From Flavobacteriales bacterium CG18_big_fil_WC_8_21_14_2_50_32_9 (GTDB lineage Bacteria > Bacteroidota > Bacteroidia > Flavobacteriales_E > Vicingaceae): a stretch of DNA of 13,834 bases. This document shows positions 6,722 to 13,101 of the stretch, piece after piece. The position numbers and the translations under genes were made by a program. Below the pieces are notes generated by a model. It was not told the DNA's origin, searched no databases, and was given only the letters and a program-made list of their open reading frames with translations. Numbering within the stretch: position 1 is the stretch's first letter; every line of letters starts with the position of its first letter. The stretch lies in NCBI GenBank assembly GCA_002770955.1, contig PCUH01000099.1:876-14709 (forward strand). Reading direction: 5' to 3'.

Positions 6722-6752
6722 CAAAGGTCTGATAAGTCTATGAATTTTCAAA
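6722..6752 (-). promoter_or_regulatory. Promoter of pckA (-33 and -7)
   Basis: Read on the minus strand: TTTG (6749-6752), exactly 19 bases, then GACCTTTG (6722-6729), one base off TAnnTTTG at its first position. The implied leader is about 50 bases, rich in AT, with an AT-rich stretch (ATAACATTATAATATTAT) that could bind a regulator. Confidence 0.65.
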
Positions 6753-6760
6753 TAAAAATC

Positions 6761-7189
6761 TTATCTTTTATGAACAGATTCGTGATTGAAAGTAATATGT
6801 GCCATATCTGTCTTTCCTATTGCTCCTTCAATGCTATTGATGAACTCTTTTTGTAGTGGTGTTGATAAGTTTTTTAATATGAAATTATAGTCTTTTTCGC
6901 CTTCTCTCCCCCAGCTAACTATTTCGGGAGTTATTTTTGTTTTGTTTTTTTTGTTGAAATCGTTGATAGTAGCGTCAATTTTTTCAACTAACTTATAGTC
7001 TAACCCTTCGCCTTTACTAATAAAACTAATAATCATATCAAATACAATTTTTTCTTGTTTGCCTTCTCCTTTGGTATAAGTTTTTACATCTGATGGAGGT
7101 ATAGGGTTATCGGAATTCATAGGTTTTGAGGTTGATTTGCATGAAAAAATAAGAAGTAACACTATCATTATAGAAGTTATTATTTTCAT
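6761..7189 (-). CDS. Unrecognised small lipoprotein
   Basis: A 142-residue predicted lipoprotein: Lys2, hydrophobic core 3-15, then IFSC with Cys17, followed by a Ser/Pro/Asn-rich linker to about residue 40. The remaining soluble domain (about 43-142) begins KQEKIVFDMIISFISKGEG, has the distinctive VSWGREGEKDYNFIL (about 91-105) and STPLQKEFINSIEGAIG, and ends FNHESVHKR. It looks like one compact alpha/beta domain. I do not recognise the family and see no catalytic motif. It lies between pckA and the M32 peptidase on the same strand but has its own promoter (7220-7250) embedded at the end of the peptidase gene, so it need not depend on the upstream gene. Confidence 0.75.
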   Translation of the reverse strand: MKIITSIMIVLLLIFSCKSTSKPMNSDNPIPPSDVKTYTKGEGKQEKIVFDMIISFISKGEGLDYKLVEKIDATINDFNKKNKTKITPEIVSWGREGEKDYNFILKNLSTPLQKEFINSIEGAIGKTDMAHITFNHESVHKR

Positions 7190-7219
7190 TGGATTTAAGT
7201 TTTAAATTTATTTGAATGT

Positions 7220-7250
7220 CAAAGGTAATTTATTCTGCATTAATTTCAAC
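7220..7250 (-). promoter_or_regulatory. Promoter of the small lipoprotein gene
   Basis: Read on the minus strand: GTTG (core TTG), exactly 19 bases, then TACCTTTG, a perfect TAnnTTTG. The -33 part and most of the spacer overlap the last codons of the M32 carboxypeptidase gene. Confidence 0.65.
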
Positions 7251-8744
7251 ATTAGATAATTGATAAATTGAAGTATATTTCTTTTTAGCATAATTCATGA
7301 AGTAAGAAAAATTTAATTTTTCGCCTGTAACTTTTTCGCACAATTCGTTTGCTGAATAGATTCTTCCGTGTTGATGTATATTCGTTCTTAGCCAAGTTAA
7401 TAATTCTGAAAAGTTACCTTTTTCAATTTTATTTTCCAAATCAGGAATTTCTTGAGCTGCCTTATGAAAAAATTGTGCCGCATAAAAACTACCTAGAGAA
7501 TAGGTAGGGAAATAACCAAAACTACCGTGCGACCAATGGATATCTTGAAGCACACCTTTAGTATCAGAAGGAACTTCAATGTTTAAATATTCCTTGTATT
7601 TTGCATTCCAAATGGAAGGTAAGTCGTTCACTTCAATTGCTCCTGCAATAAGTTCTTTTTCAATTTCATAACGAATTAATACGTGAAAATGGTAGGTTAA
7701 TTCATCAGCATTAGTCCTTATTAAAGAGGATTTAACAATGTTCATTGCATTGTAAAAATCTTTTACTGAGTAATTAGTTAAGTTTTCAGGAAATGTTTCT
7801 TGTAATTTTGGAAATTGATTGTTCCAAAAAGCTAAACTTCTACCCACATTGTTCTCCCATAGTCTGGATTGAGATTCGTGAATTCCCAACGATAAATAAG
7901 TACCTTCAGGAAGCCCGTAGTTTTCAATTTTCAAACCTTGCTCGTATAATGCGTGTCCGCCTTCATGGATGCTGCTCCACAAGATTTCACTTAAATCATT
8001 TTCATTCACCCTTGTTGTTACTCTTGAATCTTGAGAACTAAAGCTCGTTGAAAAAGGGTGTGTTGAAATATCTTGTCTGCCAGCTTCAAAATCATAGCCC
8101 ATATTAGTTAGTATAGATTCTGTATAAGCCAATTGCTTCTCTTTAGGGTAATATTGTTTCATTAATATGTCTTCATGTTGAGGTGAATTGGCAATTTCTT
8201 TAACAAAATCAACTAATTGATTTCTGACATCTTTAAATAAGACATCTAATTCTTTAACGGTAGTTTTGGGTTCATATAAATCAATGAGTGCATCGTAAGG
8301 ATGATTTTCGTAACCCAATAATTCACATTCTTGCCTTTTTAAAGCGACTAATTTATCTAAAAAAGGAGCAAAAAAGTTAAAATTATTTTCATTTTTAGCC
8401 TTGTTCCATGCATTAAATGCTTGTGAAATGGCTCTGCTCATTTCTTGCACGAATTCGGTAGTGTATTTTTTGTTTCGGTTATATTCGACTAACGATTCGA
8501 ACACGTTTCTTTTTTGATTATCAGAAAGCTGATGGTCATTTTGGAGCTTTTGTAATAGTACTCCAAAGGCATTTTCTGTACTTAATTCATGATGAATTCC
8601 AGAAAGTGTAGCAATTTGTTGGGCTCTTTTTTCAGCCCCTTTTGGTGGCATCATCACTTCTTGATCCCAATTTAAAAGAGCTATACTGTTTGATACATCT
8701 GCAATCTTGTTTAAATGAGTTGCGTAATCTTGGTATGTTTGCAT
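7230..8744 (-). CDS. M32 family metallocarboxypeptidase
   Basis: Cytoplasmic zinc carboxypeptidase of the Taq/Pfu family that trims C-terminal residues from peptides. With the ATG at 8742-8744 it has 504 residues, normal for M32. Visible: HEGGH (260-264, zinc and catalytic residues), HESQSR (289-294, third zinc ligand region), IRTNADELTYHFH (342-354), DIHW (401-404) and GYFPTYSLG (410-418), all M32 hallmarks. A longer reading starting at TTG (8762) adds six residues, but that TTG lies inside the promoter's TAACTTTG box, so I reject it. It is probably transcribed alone or reads weakly into the small lipoprotein gene. Confidence 0.95.
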   Translation of the reverse strand: MQTYQDYATHLNKIADVSNSIALLNWDQEVMMPPKGAEKRAQQIATLSGIHHELSTENAFGVLLQKLQNDHQLSDNQKRNVFESLVEYNRNKKYTTEFVQEMSRAISQAFNAWNKAKNENNFNFFAPFLDKLVALKRQECELLGYENHPYDALIDLYEPKTTVKELDVLFKDVRNQLVDFVKEIANSPQHEDILMKQYYPKEKQLAYTESILTNMGYDFEAGRQDISTHPFSTSFSSQDSRVTTRVNENDLSEILWSSIHEGGHALYEQGLKIENYGLPEGTYLSLGIHESQSRLWENNVGRSLAFWNNQFPKLQETFPENLTNYSVKDFYNAMNIVKSSLIRTNADELTYHFHVLIRYEIEKELIAGAIEVNDLPSIWNAKYKEYLNIEVPSDTKGVLQDIHWSHGSFGYFPTYSLGSFYAAQFFHKAAQEIPDLENKIEKGNFSELLTWLRTNIHQHGRIYSANELCEKVTGEKLNFSYFMNYAKKKYTSIYQLSNVEINAE

Positions 8745-8759
8745 AAATTTAATTTTGTG

Positions 8760-8790
8760 CAAAGTTAAGTTAATAGTGCTTCAGAGCAAA
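8760..8790 (-). promoter_or_regulatory. Promoter of the M32 carboxypeptidase gene
   Basis: Read on the minus strand: TTTG (8787-8790), exactly 19 bases, then TAACTTTG (8760-8767). This is a perfect match to both Bacteroidetes elements and their spacing, the best promoter in the window. It places transcription start after the TTG at 8762 and so fixes the translation start at the ATG 8744. Confidence 0.75.
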
Positions 8791-8993
8791 TTAATTAATA
8801 GAATTTGTTTATCAAAAATTGTAATCTTAAGGTGGGTTCTATAAATTGATTCCTTTCAAAAAACAAAGAACCCAGCATAAGTGATTAGTAATAATTCTTA
8901 TATAAAATTATATGATTGTCCGCTACAGTACCTAATTATTTTTAACATTTTTAAAATGAACAACTTATTATAGGTTGTAAAAGGACAAACGTA

Positions 8994-9045
8994 TTAACCG
9001 CCATTATTCATCAATATTTGCAGATGGTCTTCTTTTGGCGGTTAA
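8994..9045. repeat. 10-bp inverted repeat around a 32-base loop
   Basis: TTAACCGCCA (8994-9003) is the exact reverse complement of TGGCGGTTAA (9036-9045). The right arm overlaps dispersed repeat copy 2, whose GGTTAACC-like edge it shares. It may form a hairpin in RNA or mark the end of the repeat element. Confidence 0.55.
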
Positions 9046-9070
9046 CCCCTTCCGATAATTATCGTAATAG
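9038..9070 (-). repeat. Dispersed palindromic repeat, copy 2
   Basis: This is the inverted partner of 4525-4557, with 31 of 33 bases matching after reverse complementation. The palindromic core here is interrupted: TTCCGATAATTATCG is followed by T instead of G. Together with copy 1 it defines a conserved block of palindrome plus GGTTAACCGC-like tail. Confidence 0.65.
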
Positions 9071-9357
9071 AAACGCTTAAAATTGATGTAGGAAAATTTT
9101 AGTGTCACTTAATAGTAATAAAGGAATAACTATTAATCTGTATGAATTATTCGGGTTAAGTTTTCCTTTCAAGGTTACTTATTTATAGTTCGGTACATTT
9201 TGCCACTACTCAACAAGGGGCTAAAACTTTTTTTGTGTTGATGTTGCATAGAGGCACTATTTATTAGGCAACAAAACGGACAAGCATATAAAATTAAAGT
9301 AAATTTTGGATTTTAATTTTTGTGGGTATTAAATTCATAAGTCATCATTTTTTTTTA

Positions 9358-9365
9358 TACATTTG
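9358..9365 (+). promoter_or_regulatory. -7 promoter box for the bTHX gene
   Basis: TACATTTG is an exact TAnnTTTG match, 39 bases before the ATG, the same octamer as at rpsT. No TTTG occurs at the expected -33 spacing. Confidence 0.5.
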
Positions 9366-9404
9366 CCTGATTATAAAATAATCAAACATAAATAAAATAA
9401 TAGT

Positions 9405-9656
9405 ATGGGAAAAGGTGATAAAAAAACAAAAAAAGGAAAAATTTTTGCTGGTAGTTTTGGTAATTCTAGAAAAAGAAAAGACACACCTACAGTTGTAATT
9501 TCTAAACCAAAAGCAAAAAAAGAAACTGCAGCCAAAACAGTAGAAACTGAAAAAGTTGAAACTGTTGCAAAAAAAACTGTTGCAAAAAAAACAGTTGCAG
9601 CTAAAAAGCCAGCAGCTAAAAAACCAGCAGCAAAAAAAACTACAGCTAAAAAATAA
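9405..9656 (+). CDS. Small-subunit ribosomal protein bTHX with Lys/Ala tail
   Basis: The first 25 or so residues (MGKGDKKTKKGKIFAGSFGN, then SRKRK) match bTHX, a tiny basic peptide that sits in the head of the 30S subunit. The classical protein is about 25-45 residues; this one has 83. Residues 27-83 are an extension of low complexity: a Thr/Val/Glu stretch, then repeats TVAKK, TVAKK, TVAAKKP, AAKKP, AAKKT, TAKK, resembling histone H1 or bacterial H1-like tails and likely disordered and RNA- or DNA-binding. The gene has its own -7 box and a strong terminator, and is monocistronic or weakly linked to the next gene. The bTHX identity rests on the N-terminus; the role of the tail is inferred. 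Confidence 0.85.
   Translation: MGKGDKKTKKGKIFAGSFGNSRKRKDTPTVVISKPKAKKETAAKTVETEKVETVAKKTVAKKTVAAKKPAAKKPAAKKTTAKK
9561..9605 (+). repeat. 15-base tandem repeat inside the bTHX tail
   Basis: The unit ACTGTTGCAAAAAAA occurs at 9561-9575 and 9576-9590, and a third diverged unit (ACAGTTGCAGCTAAA) follows to 9605. Each unit codes for the pentapeptide TVAKK or a variant. Two runs of eight A make the region prone to slippage and repeat-number change without frameshift when whole units are gained or lost. Confidence 0.75.
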
Positions 9657-9680
9657 TAGTATTAAAATAATAATTCAAAA

Positions 9681-9720
9681 GACATTAATAGCACTCGATT
9701 ATTAATGTCTTTTTTGTTTT
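9681..9720 (+). terminator. Rho-independent terminator of the bTHX gene
   Basis: GACATTAATA and TATTAATGTC form a perfect 10-bp stem with a 9-base loop, followed immediately by TTTTTTTGTTTT. It begins 24 bases after the bTHX stop and ends 9 bases before the next gene's ATG, so expression of that gene must rely on read-through or an unseen promoter. Confidence 0.85.
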
Positions 9721-9729
9721 AACTTCTAT

Positions 9730-10611
9730 ATGAATAAAATCGAAGCTTCAGAACTTGTTCTTAATCCAGATAATAGCGTTTATCATTTGAAACTACACCC
9801 CGAACAGTTAGCCAAAAACATTATTGTTGTTGGTGATCCTGGTAGGGTAGCACTAATTTCTAGTTTTTTTGATTCTATAGAACATAAAGTAGAAAATAGG
9901 GAAATTGTTACGCACACGGGTATATTAAATGGACAGCCGATTACTGTACTGTCAACTGGTATGGGAACGGATAATATTGATATCGTTTTAAATGAATTGG
10001 ATGCCTTGGTAAATATTGATTTAATTAATAGAACCATTAAACCAAAAAAGACTTCACTAAATATTGTTCGTATTGGGACAAGTGGAGCTCTACAAAAAGA
10101 CATTTCTGTAAATTCAATTGTTGTTTCTGAGTTTGGTTTAGGCTTGGATGGATTAATGAATTATTATGCATTTGAGCAAACAGAGGAAGAAAAACAGTTA
10201 TTAATTCAGTTTTGTAAGCAAACTAATTATTCAACAACATTTGCTAAACCTTATTTTGTTAAAGCTTCATCGTTTTTATTTAATTTACTTAAAGAAGATG
10301 CAATTTCAGGAATAACAGCAACAGCTTCTGGCTTTTATGGCCCTCAAGGAAGGGTGCTTCGATTGCCATTAAAAGAAGATAAATTGAATGAGAAATTGAA
10401 TCAGTTTAGCTATAACAATCATAAAATTGTCAACTTTGAAATGGAAACATCTGCATTGTATGGGTTATCACGAGCTTTGGGACACAATGCCTGTACGGTT
10501 TGTGTGGTAGTAGCAAATCGGTTCTCAAAAGAGTTTAGCAAAGACTATAAACCAGCAATGGATCAGTTGATTCAAAAGGTATTGTTAAAATTAACACAAA
10601 ACCGTTCATAA
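9730..10611 (+). CDS. Nucleoside phosphorylase, uridine-phosphorylase-like
   Basis: Cytoplasmic salvage enzyme of the PNP/UDP phosphorylase family, which splits nucleosides with phosphate into base and ribose-1-phosphate. Visible in 293 residues: phosphate-binding GDPGR (35-39), GMGTDNIDIVLNEL (77-90), RIGTSGAL (114-121), a GFYGPQGR loop (201-208) and the ribose-binding NFEMETSALYGL (235-246). The GFYGPQGR loop and the pattern before FEMET fit uridine phosphorylases better than purine enzymes, but the base specificity is inferred. No TAnnTTTG promoter is visible in the short gap after the bTHX terminator. A SirB1-type gene follows after 51 bases with its own -7 box. Confidence 0.9.
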   Translation: MNKIEASELVLNPDNSVYHLKLHPEQLAKNIIVVGDPGRVALISSFFDSIEHKVENREIVTHTGILNGQPITVLSTGMGTDNIDIVLNELDALVNIDLINRTIKPKKTSLNIVRIGTSGALQKDISVNSIVVSEFGLGLDGLMNYYAFEQTEEEKQLLIQFCKQTNYSTTFAKPYFVKASSFLFNLLKEDAISGITATASGFYGPQGRVLRLPLKEDKLNEKLNQFSYNNHKIVNFEMETSALYGLSRALGHNACTVCVVVANRFSKEFSKDYKPAMDQLIQKVLLKLTQNRS

Positions 10612-10650
10612 GTAAAAAATATCGACTCTTTAATTAATTTCAGACTGATG

Positions 10651-10658
10651 TATCTTTG
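10651..10658 (+). promoter_or_regulatory. -7 promoter box almost touching the SirB1-type gene
   Basis: TATCTTTG is an exact TAnnTTTG match ending 4 bases before the ATG. A weak TTTA occurs 18 bases upstream. The predicted transcript starts at about the A of ATG, so the mRNA should be leaderless or nearly so. Confidence 0.55.
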
Positions 10659-10662
10659 ATTC

Positions 10663-11505
10663 ATGTCAGACAAAGAATTAAAAGCATTAATAAGTTTATT
10701 GGATGATCCTGATAATGCTGTTTTTGATGAGATTAAACAAAAAATAATTTCGTTTGGAGATCGTGTTATTCCCTTTCTTGAAGATGCTTGGGAAACATCT
10801 TTTGATGTACTTAGGCAAGAACGAATTGAAAATATTATTCATTATTTACAATTTGAAACGGTAAAAAAAGAACTTTCAGAATGGGAAAAATCTTCTGAGC
10901 ATGACCTTATTAATGGAGCTGTTATTGTTGCAAAATATCAATATCCTGATATTAATAAAGAATCTATTTCATCAGTCATAAATCATTTAAAACAAGATGT
11001 TTGGCTGGAGTTAAGTGAAGACCTTACAGCCTTGGAACAAGTGAATGTATTAAATCGTGTATTTTTTGATTTACATGGATTTCATGGCAACAAAAGAAAT
11101 ATTAATTCACCAAAAAATTCCTTTATAAATAATGTTATTGAGTCAAAGTCTGGGAATCCAATTACGTTGGGAATAATCTATATTTCTATTTGTAAACAAT
11201 TAAATATTCCAATTTATGGTGTAAATGTTCCAGCTCATTTTGTGTTGGCTTATGCAGAACAACCCAATGACATATTATTCTATATAAATTTATTTAATAG
11301 AGGAACAGTTTTTAGTAAATATGATATTGATAATTTTTTAGCACAATTAAAATTAAGTCCTAAAGCATCTTATTACATCCCATGTTCTAATTTAATAATC
11401 ATTAAAAGATTACTTCAACACTTAATGTACACCTTTGATAATTTAGGATACGTTGAAAAAAAAGAAGAAATAGCTTCGTTATTTTCAATTCTTGAAAAGC
11501 CTTAA
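10663..11505 (+). CDS. SirB1-type transglutaminase-like protein
   Basis: A 280-residue protein with the SirB1 N-terminal/transglutaminase-like core: NSFINNVIESKSGNPITLGI (152-171), then YISICKQLNIPIYGVNVPAH (173-192) and FVLAY, which matches the conserved stretch (R/K-x-G-x-P-I-T-L ... G-V-N-x-P-x-H-F) of the family. Residues 1-60 are helical and repeat-like (LISLLDDPDNAVFDEIKQKI). The C-terminal helices (about 235-280) resemble TPR helices seen in other members. The biochemical activity of the family is not established and I infer none. Its stop abuts the stop of the PhoH-type gene on the other strand with no spacer. ATG is fixed by the -7 box 4 bases upstream. Confidence 0.85.
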   Translation: MSDKELKALISLLDDPDNAVFDEIKQKIISFGDRVIPFLEDAWETSFDVLRQERIENIIHYLQFETVKKELSEWEKSSEHDLINGAVIVAKYQYPDINKESISSVINHLKQDVWLELSEDLTALEQVNVLNRVFFDLHGFHGNKRNINSPKNSFINNVIESKSGNPITLGIIYISICKQLNIPIYGVNVPAHFVLAYAEQPNDILFYINLFNRGTVFSKYDIDNFLAQLKLSPKASYYIPCSNLIIIKRLLQHLMYTFDNLGYVEKKEEIASLFSILEKP

Positions 11506-12843
11506 CTAAAGTAATTCATTAGCTAAATTAGCTAGTTCAGAGCGTTCGCCTTTTTCTAATTTAATATGTGCAAAAAGTTCATTTCCTTTAAGTTTGTCAA
11601 TAAGATAAGAAAGTCCGTTACTTTGTTCATCCAAATAAGGAGAATCAATTTGATTTACATCACCAGTAAAAATTATTTTTGTGTTTTCTCCAGCTCTAGT
11701 GATTATTGTTTTCACTTCGTGAGGAGTTAAGTTTTGAGCCTCATCTACAATAAAATACACATCACTTAAACTTCGTCCTCTAATGTATGCCAATGGAGTA
11801 ATTACTATCTTTTCTTCTTCCTGCATTTCTTCTATTTGTCGATAACGCTTTTCTTTTGTGCTAAATTGATTTTTTATGAATTTTAGATTATCCCAAAGAG
11901 GTTCCATATAAGGACCAATTTTTTCATTGGCATCGCCTGGTAAAAAACCTATATCTCTGTTACTTAAAGGAACAATAGGTCTTGCTAAAATAATTTGTTT
12001 GTATTTGTTGCGTTGTTCAATAGAACTTGCCAGTGCTAAAAGGGTTTTGCCTGTTCCTGCAACACCTTGCAATGCAACTAATTTTATATTGTCATTTAGT
12101 AAGGCATGAACAGCAAAAGTTTGTTCAGCATTTTTTGGTTTTATCCCGTAAACATATTCTTTTTCTACTCTTTCTAACGCTAGTTCTTTAGGGTTATAAA
12201 AAGATAATGCAGATGATTTTCCATTTCTTAAAATATAATAGGCATTATTTTTTAATTGTATTTCGTTGATTGAGGTTTCAATTACTTTTTTGCCTTCAAA
12301 AATCTGTTTTATTATTAAATTATCTACATCATCAATGATTTGCTTCCCTGTTTCAACAAGTTTTTTTACATCTTTAATTTTTCCTGTCAGATAATCTTCG
12401 GCATGTAAATCTAAGGCTTTGGCTTTTAGCCTAAGATTGATGTCTTTAGTAACTAAAACAACTGTTTTTTCAGGAAATTCTTCTTTTAATGAAATAGCTG
12501 CATTTAATATTTTATGGTCAGCTTTATCATTATTAAAAACAAAAGAAGCATCAATTTTAGGAGAATTGTAGTGCATTACTATTTTAAAATGTCCACCATT
12601 CTTTTCTTTAATAGGAATCCATTCTTGTAAGGTGTGATTTCCACTAAGTTTATCTAAAAATCGAATAAATTCACGAGCTGCAAAATTTTTAGTGTCATTT
12701 CCTTTTTTGAAATTATCTAACTCCTCAAGAACTGTAATAGGAATTGCAACATCATTTTCTTCAAAATTGTTAATTGCATTAAAGTCATAAAGGATAACAG
12801 AAGTATCCAATACATAAATTTTTTTAATTTTCTTTTTTTCCAT
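11506..12843 (-). CDS. PIN-PhoH ATPase (YlaK/PhoH2 type)
   Basis: Two-domain cytoplasmic protein of 445 residues. The N-terminal PIN nuclease-like domain (about 8-150) keeps acidic residues at the expected places: Asp13 (YVLDTSVIL), Glu40/41 (VLEELDNF), Asp109 (KADHKI) and Asp134 (VTKDINLR). The C-terminal PhoH ATPase (about 235-445) has Walker A GVAGTGKT (260-267), ARPIVPLSNRDIGFLPGD and Walker B FIVDEAQN with Asp367/Glu368, then FTGDVNQID. Known PhoH2 proteins couple RNA unwinding and cleavage; here that activity is inferred. It stands alone, with no small antitoxin-like gene upstream. A weak -7-like TATTTTCG (12871-12878, minus strand) lies 27 bases before the ATG. Confidence 0.93.
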   Translation of the reverse strand: MEKKKIKKIYVLDTSVILYDFNAINNFEENDVAIPITVLEELDNFKKGNDTKNFAAREFIRFLDKLSGNHTLQEWIPIKEKNGGHFKIVMHYNSPKIDASFVFNNDKADHKILNAAISLKEEFPEKTVVLVTKDINLRLKAKALDLHAEDYLTGKIKDVKKLVETGKQIIDDVDNLIIKQIFEGKKVIETSINEIQLKNNAYYILRNGKSSALSFYNPKELALERVEKEYVYGIKPKNAEQTFAVHALLNDNIKLVALQGVAGTGKTLLALASSIEQRNKYKQIILARPIVPLSNRDIGFLPGDANEKIGPYMEPLWDNLKFIKNQFSTKEKRYRQIEEMQEEEKIVITPLAYIRGRSLSDVYFIVDEAQNLTPHEVKTIITRAGENTKIIFTGDVNQIDSPYLDEQSNGLSYLIDKLKGNELFAHIKLEKGERSELANLANELL

Positions 12844-13101
12844 AGAGATGAAATTGTAATAGATTGGCTGCGAAAATACATTTTTTAAATGGTGTAAATT
12901 AAGCTATTGATGAAAGATTTATGAACGATAAAAGGGGTATTTGTTAACATTGAAATTGTTTAAAGTCACCTCTATAAATTAAAAAATTACACTATTTCGT
13001 TTTTTCTCTAACCTTAACCTACGGCTATGCTTCTCAAAAATGTCTTGTATTGAAAAAAAAAATTCATTTTCATTATTACATTTGGACTTTAAACAATTTC
13101 A
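12844..13101. other. 258-base spacer between PPTase and PIN-PhoH genes
   Basis: No coding frame is seen. It holds a likely PIN-PhoH promoter near 12871-12878 and the perfect inverted-repeat pair described separately. The interior between the repeat arms (12968-13084) is AT-rich, with one GC-richer patch (CCTTAACCTACGGCTATGC) and an A-run at about 13054-13063. Confidence 0.5.
12951..13101. repeat. 17-bp perfect inverted repeats enclosing 117 bases
   Basis: TGAAATTGTTTAAAGTC (12951-12967) is the exact reverse complement of GACTTTAAACAATTTCA (13085-13101). The 151-base unit lies directly after the PPTase stop codon (13102-13104) and has no open frame inside. This size and arm length fit a miniature inverted-repeat element. 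TTAA occurs on both sides but 3 bases away from the left arm, so a target duplication is not proven. In the PPTase transcript it would instead form a large 3' stem. Confidence 0.6.

Larger units (their letters stand above)
8745..9404. other. 660-base gene-free region with inverted repeats
   Basis: No credible coding frame is seen: the ATGs present meet stops within a few codons (for example at 8956 and 9141). Besides the promoters at either end it holds an 8-bp inverted repeat TGGGTTCT/AGAACCCA (8833-8840, 8867-8874), a 10-bp one (8994-9045), dispersed repeat copy 2 (9038-9070) and TTAATAGT/ACTATTAA (9109-9116, 9129-9136). It has no tRNA-like or other recognised RNA fold. It may be decayed sequence, an unrecognised RNA, or repeat-rich spacer. 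Confidence 0.5.

Noticed and set aside
7793..8041. Plus-strand frame opposite the M32 peptidase active-site region
   Set aside because: It is antisense to the HEGGH and HESQSR coding region and shows no independent start signals.
8744..8762. TTG start of the M32 peptidase six codons upstream of the ATG
   Set aside because: The TTG overlaps the -7 box TAACTTTG, which has a perfect -33 partner; the codon would not be in the mRNA.
9181..9300. Possible structured RNA with CAACA/TGTTG pairing
   Set aside because: The pairing is too short and loosely spaced in AT-rich DNA to support an RNA gene; no known RNA consensus is visible.
9783..10103. 106-codon minus-strand frame within the nucleoside phosphorylase gene
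   Set aside because: The plus strand carries unmistakable phosphorylase motifs; the antisense product looks like low-information shadow sequence.
12951..13101. CRISPR-like or transposase-bearing element
   Set aside because: There are only two inverted arms, no direct repeats with spacers, and no transposase frame inside.
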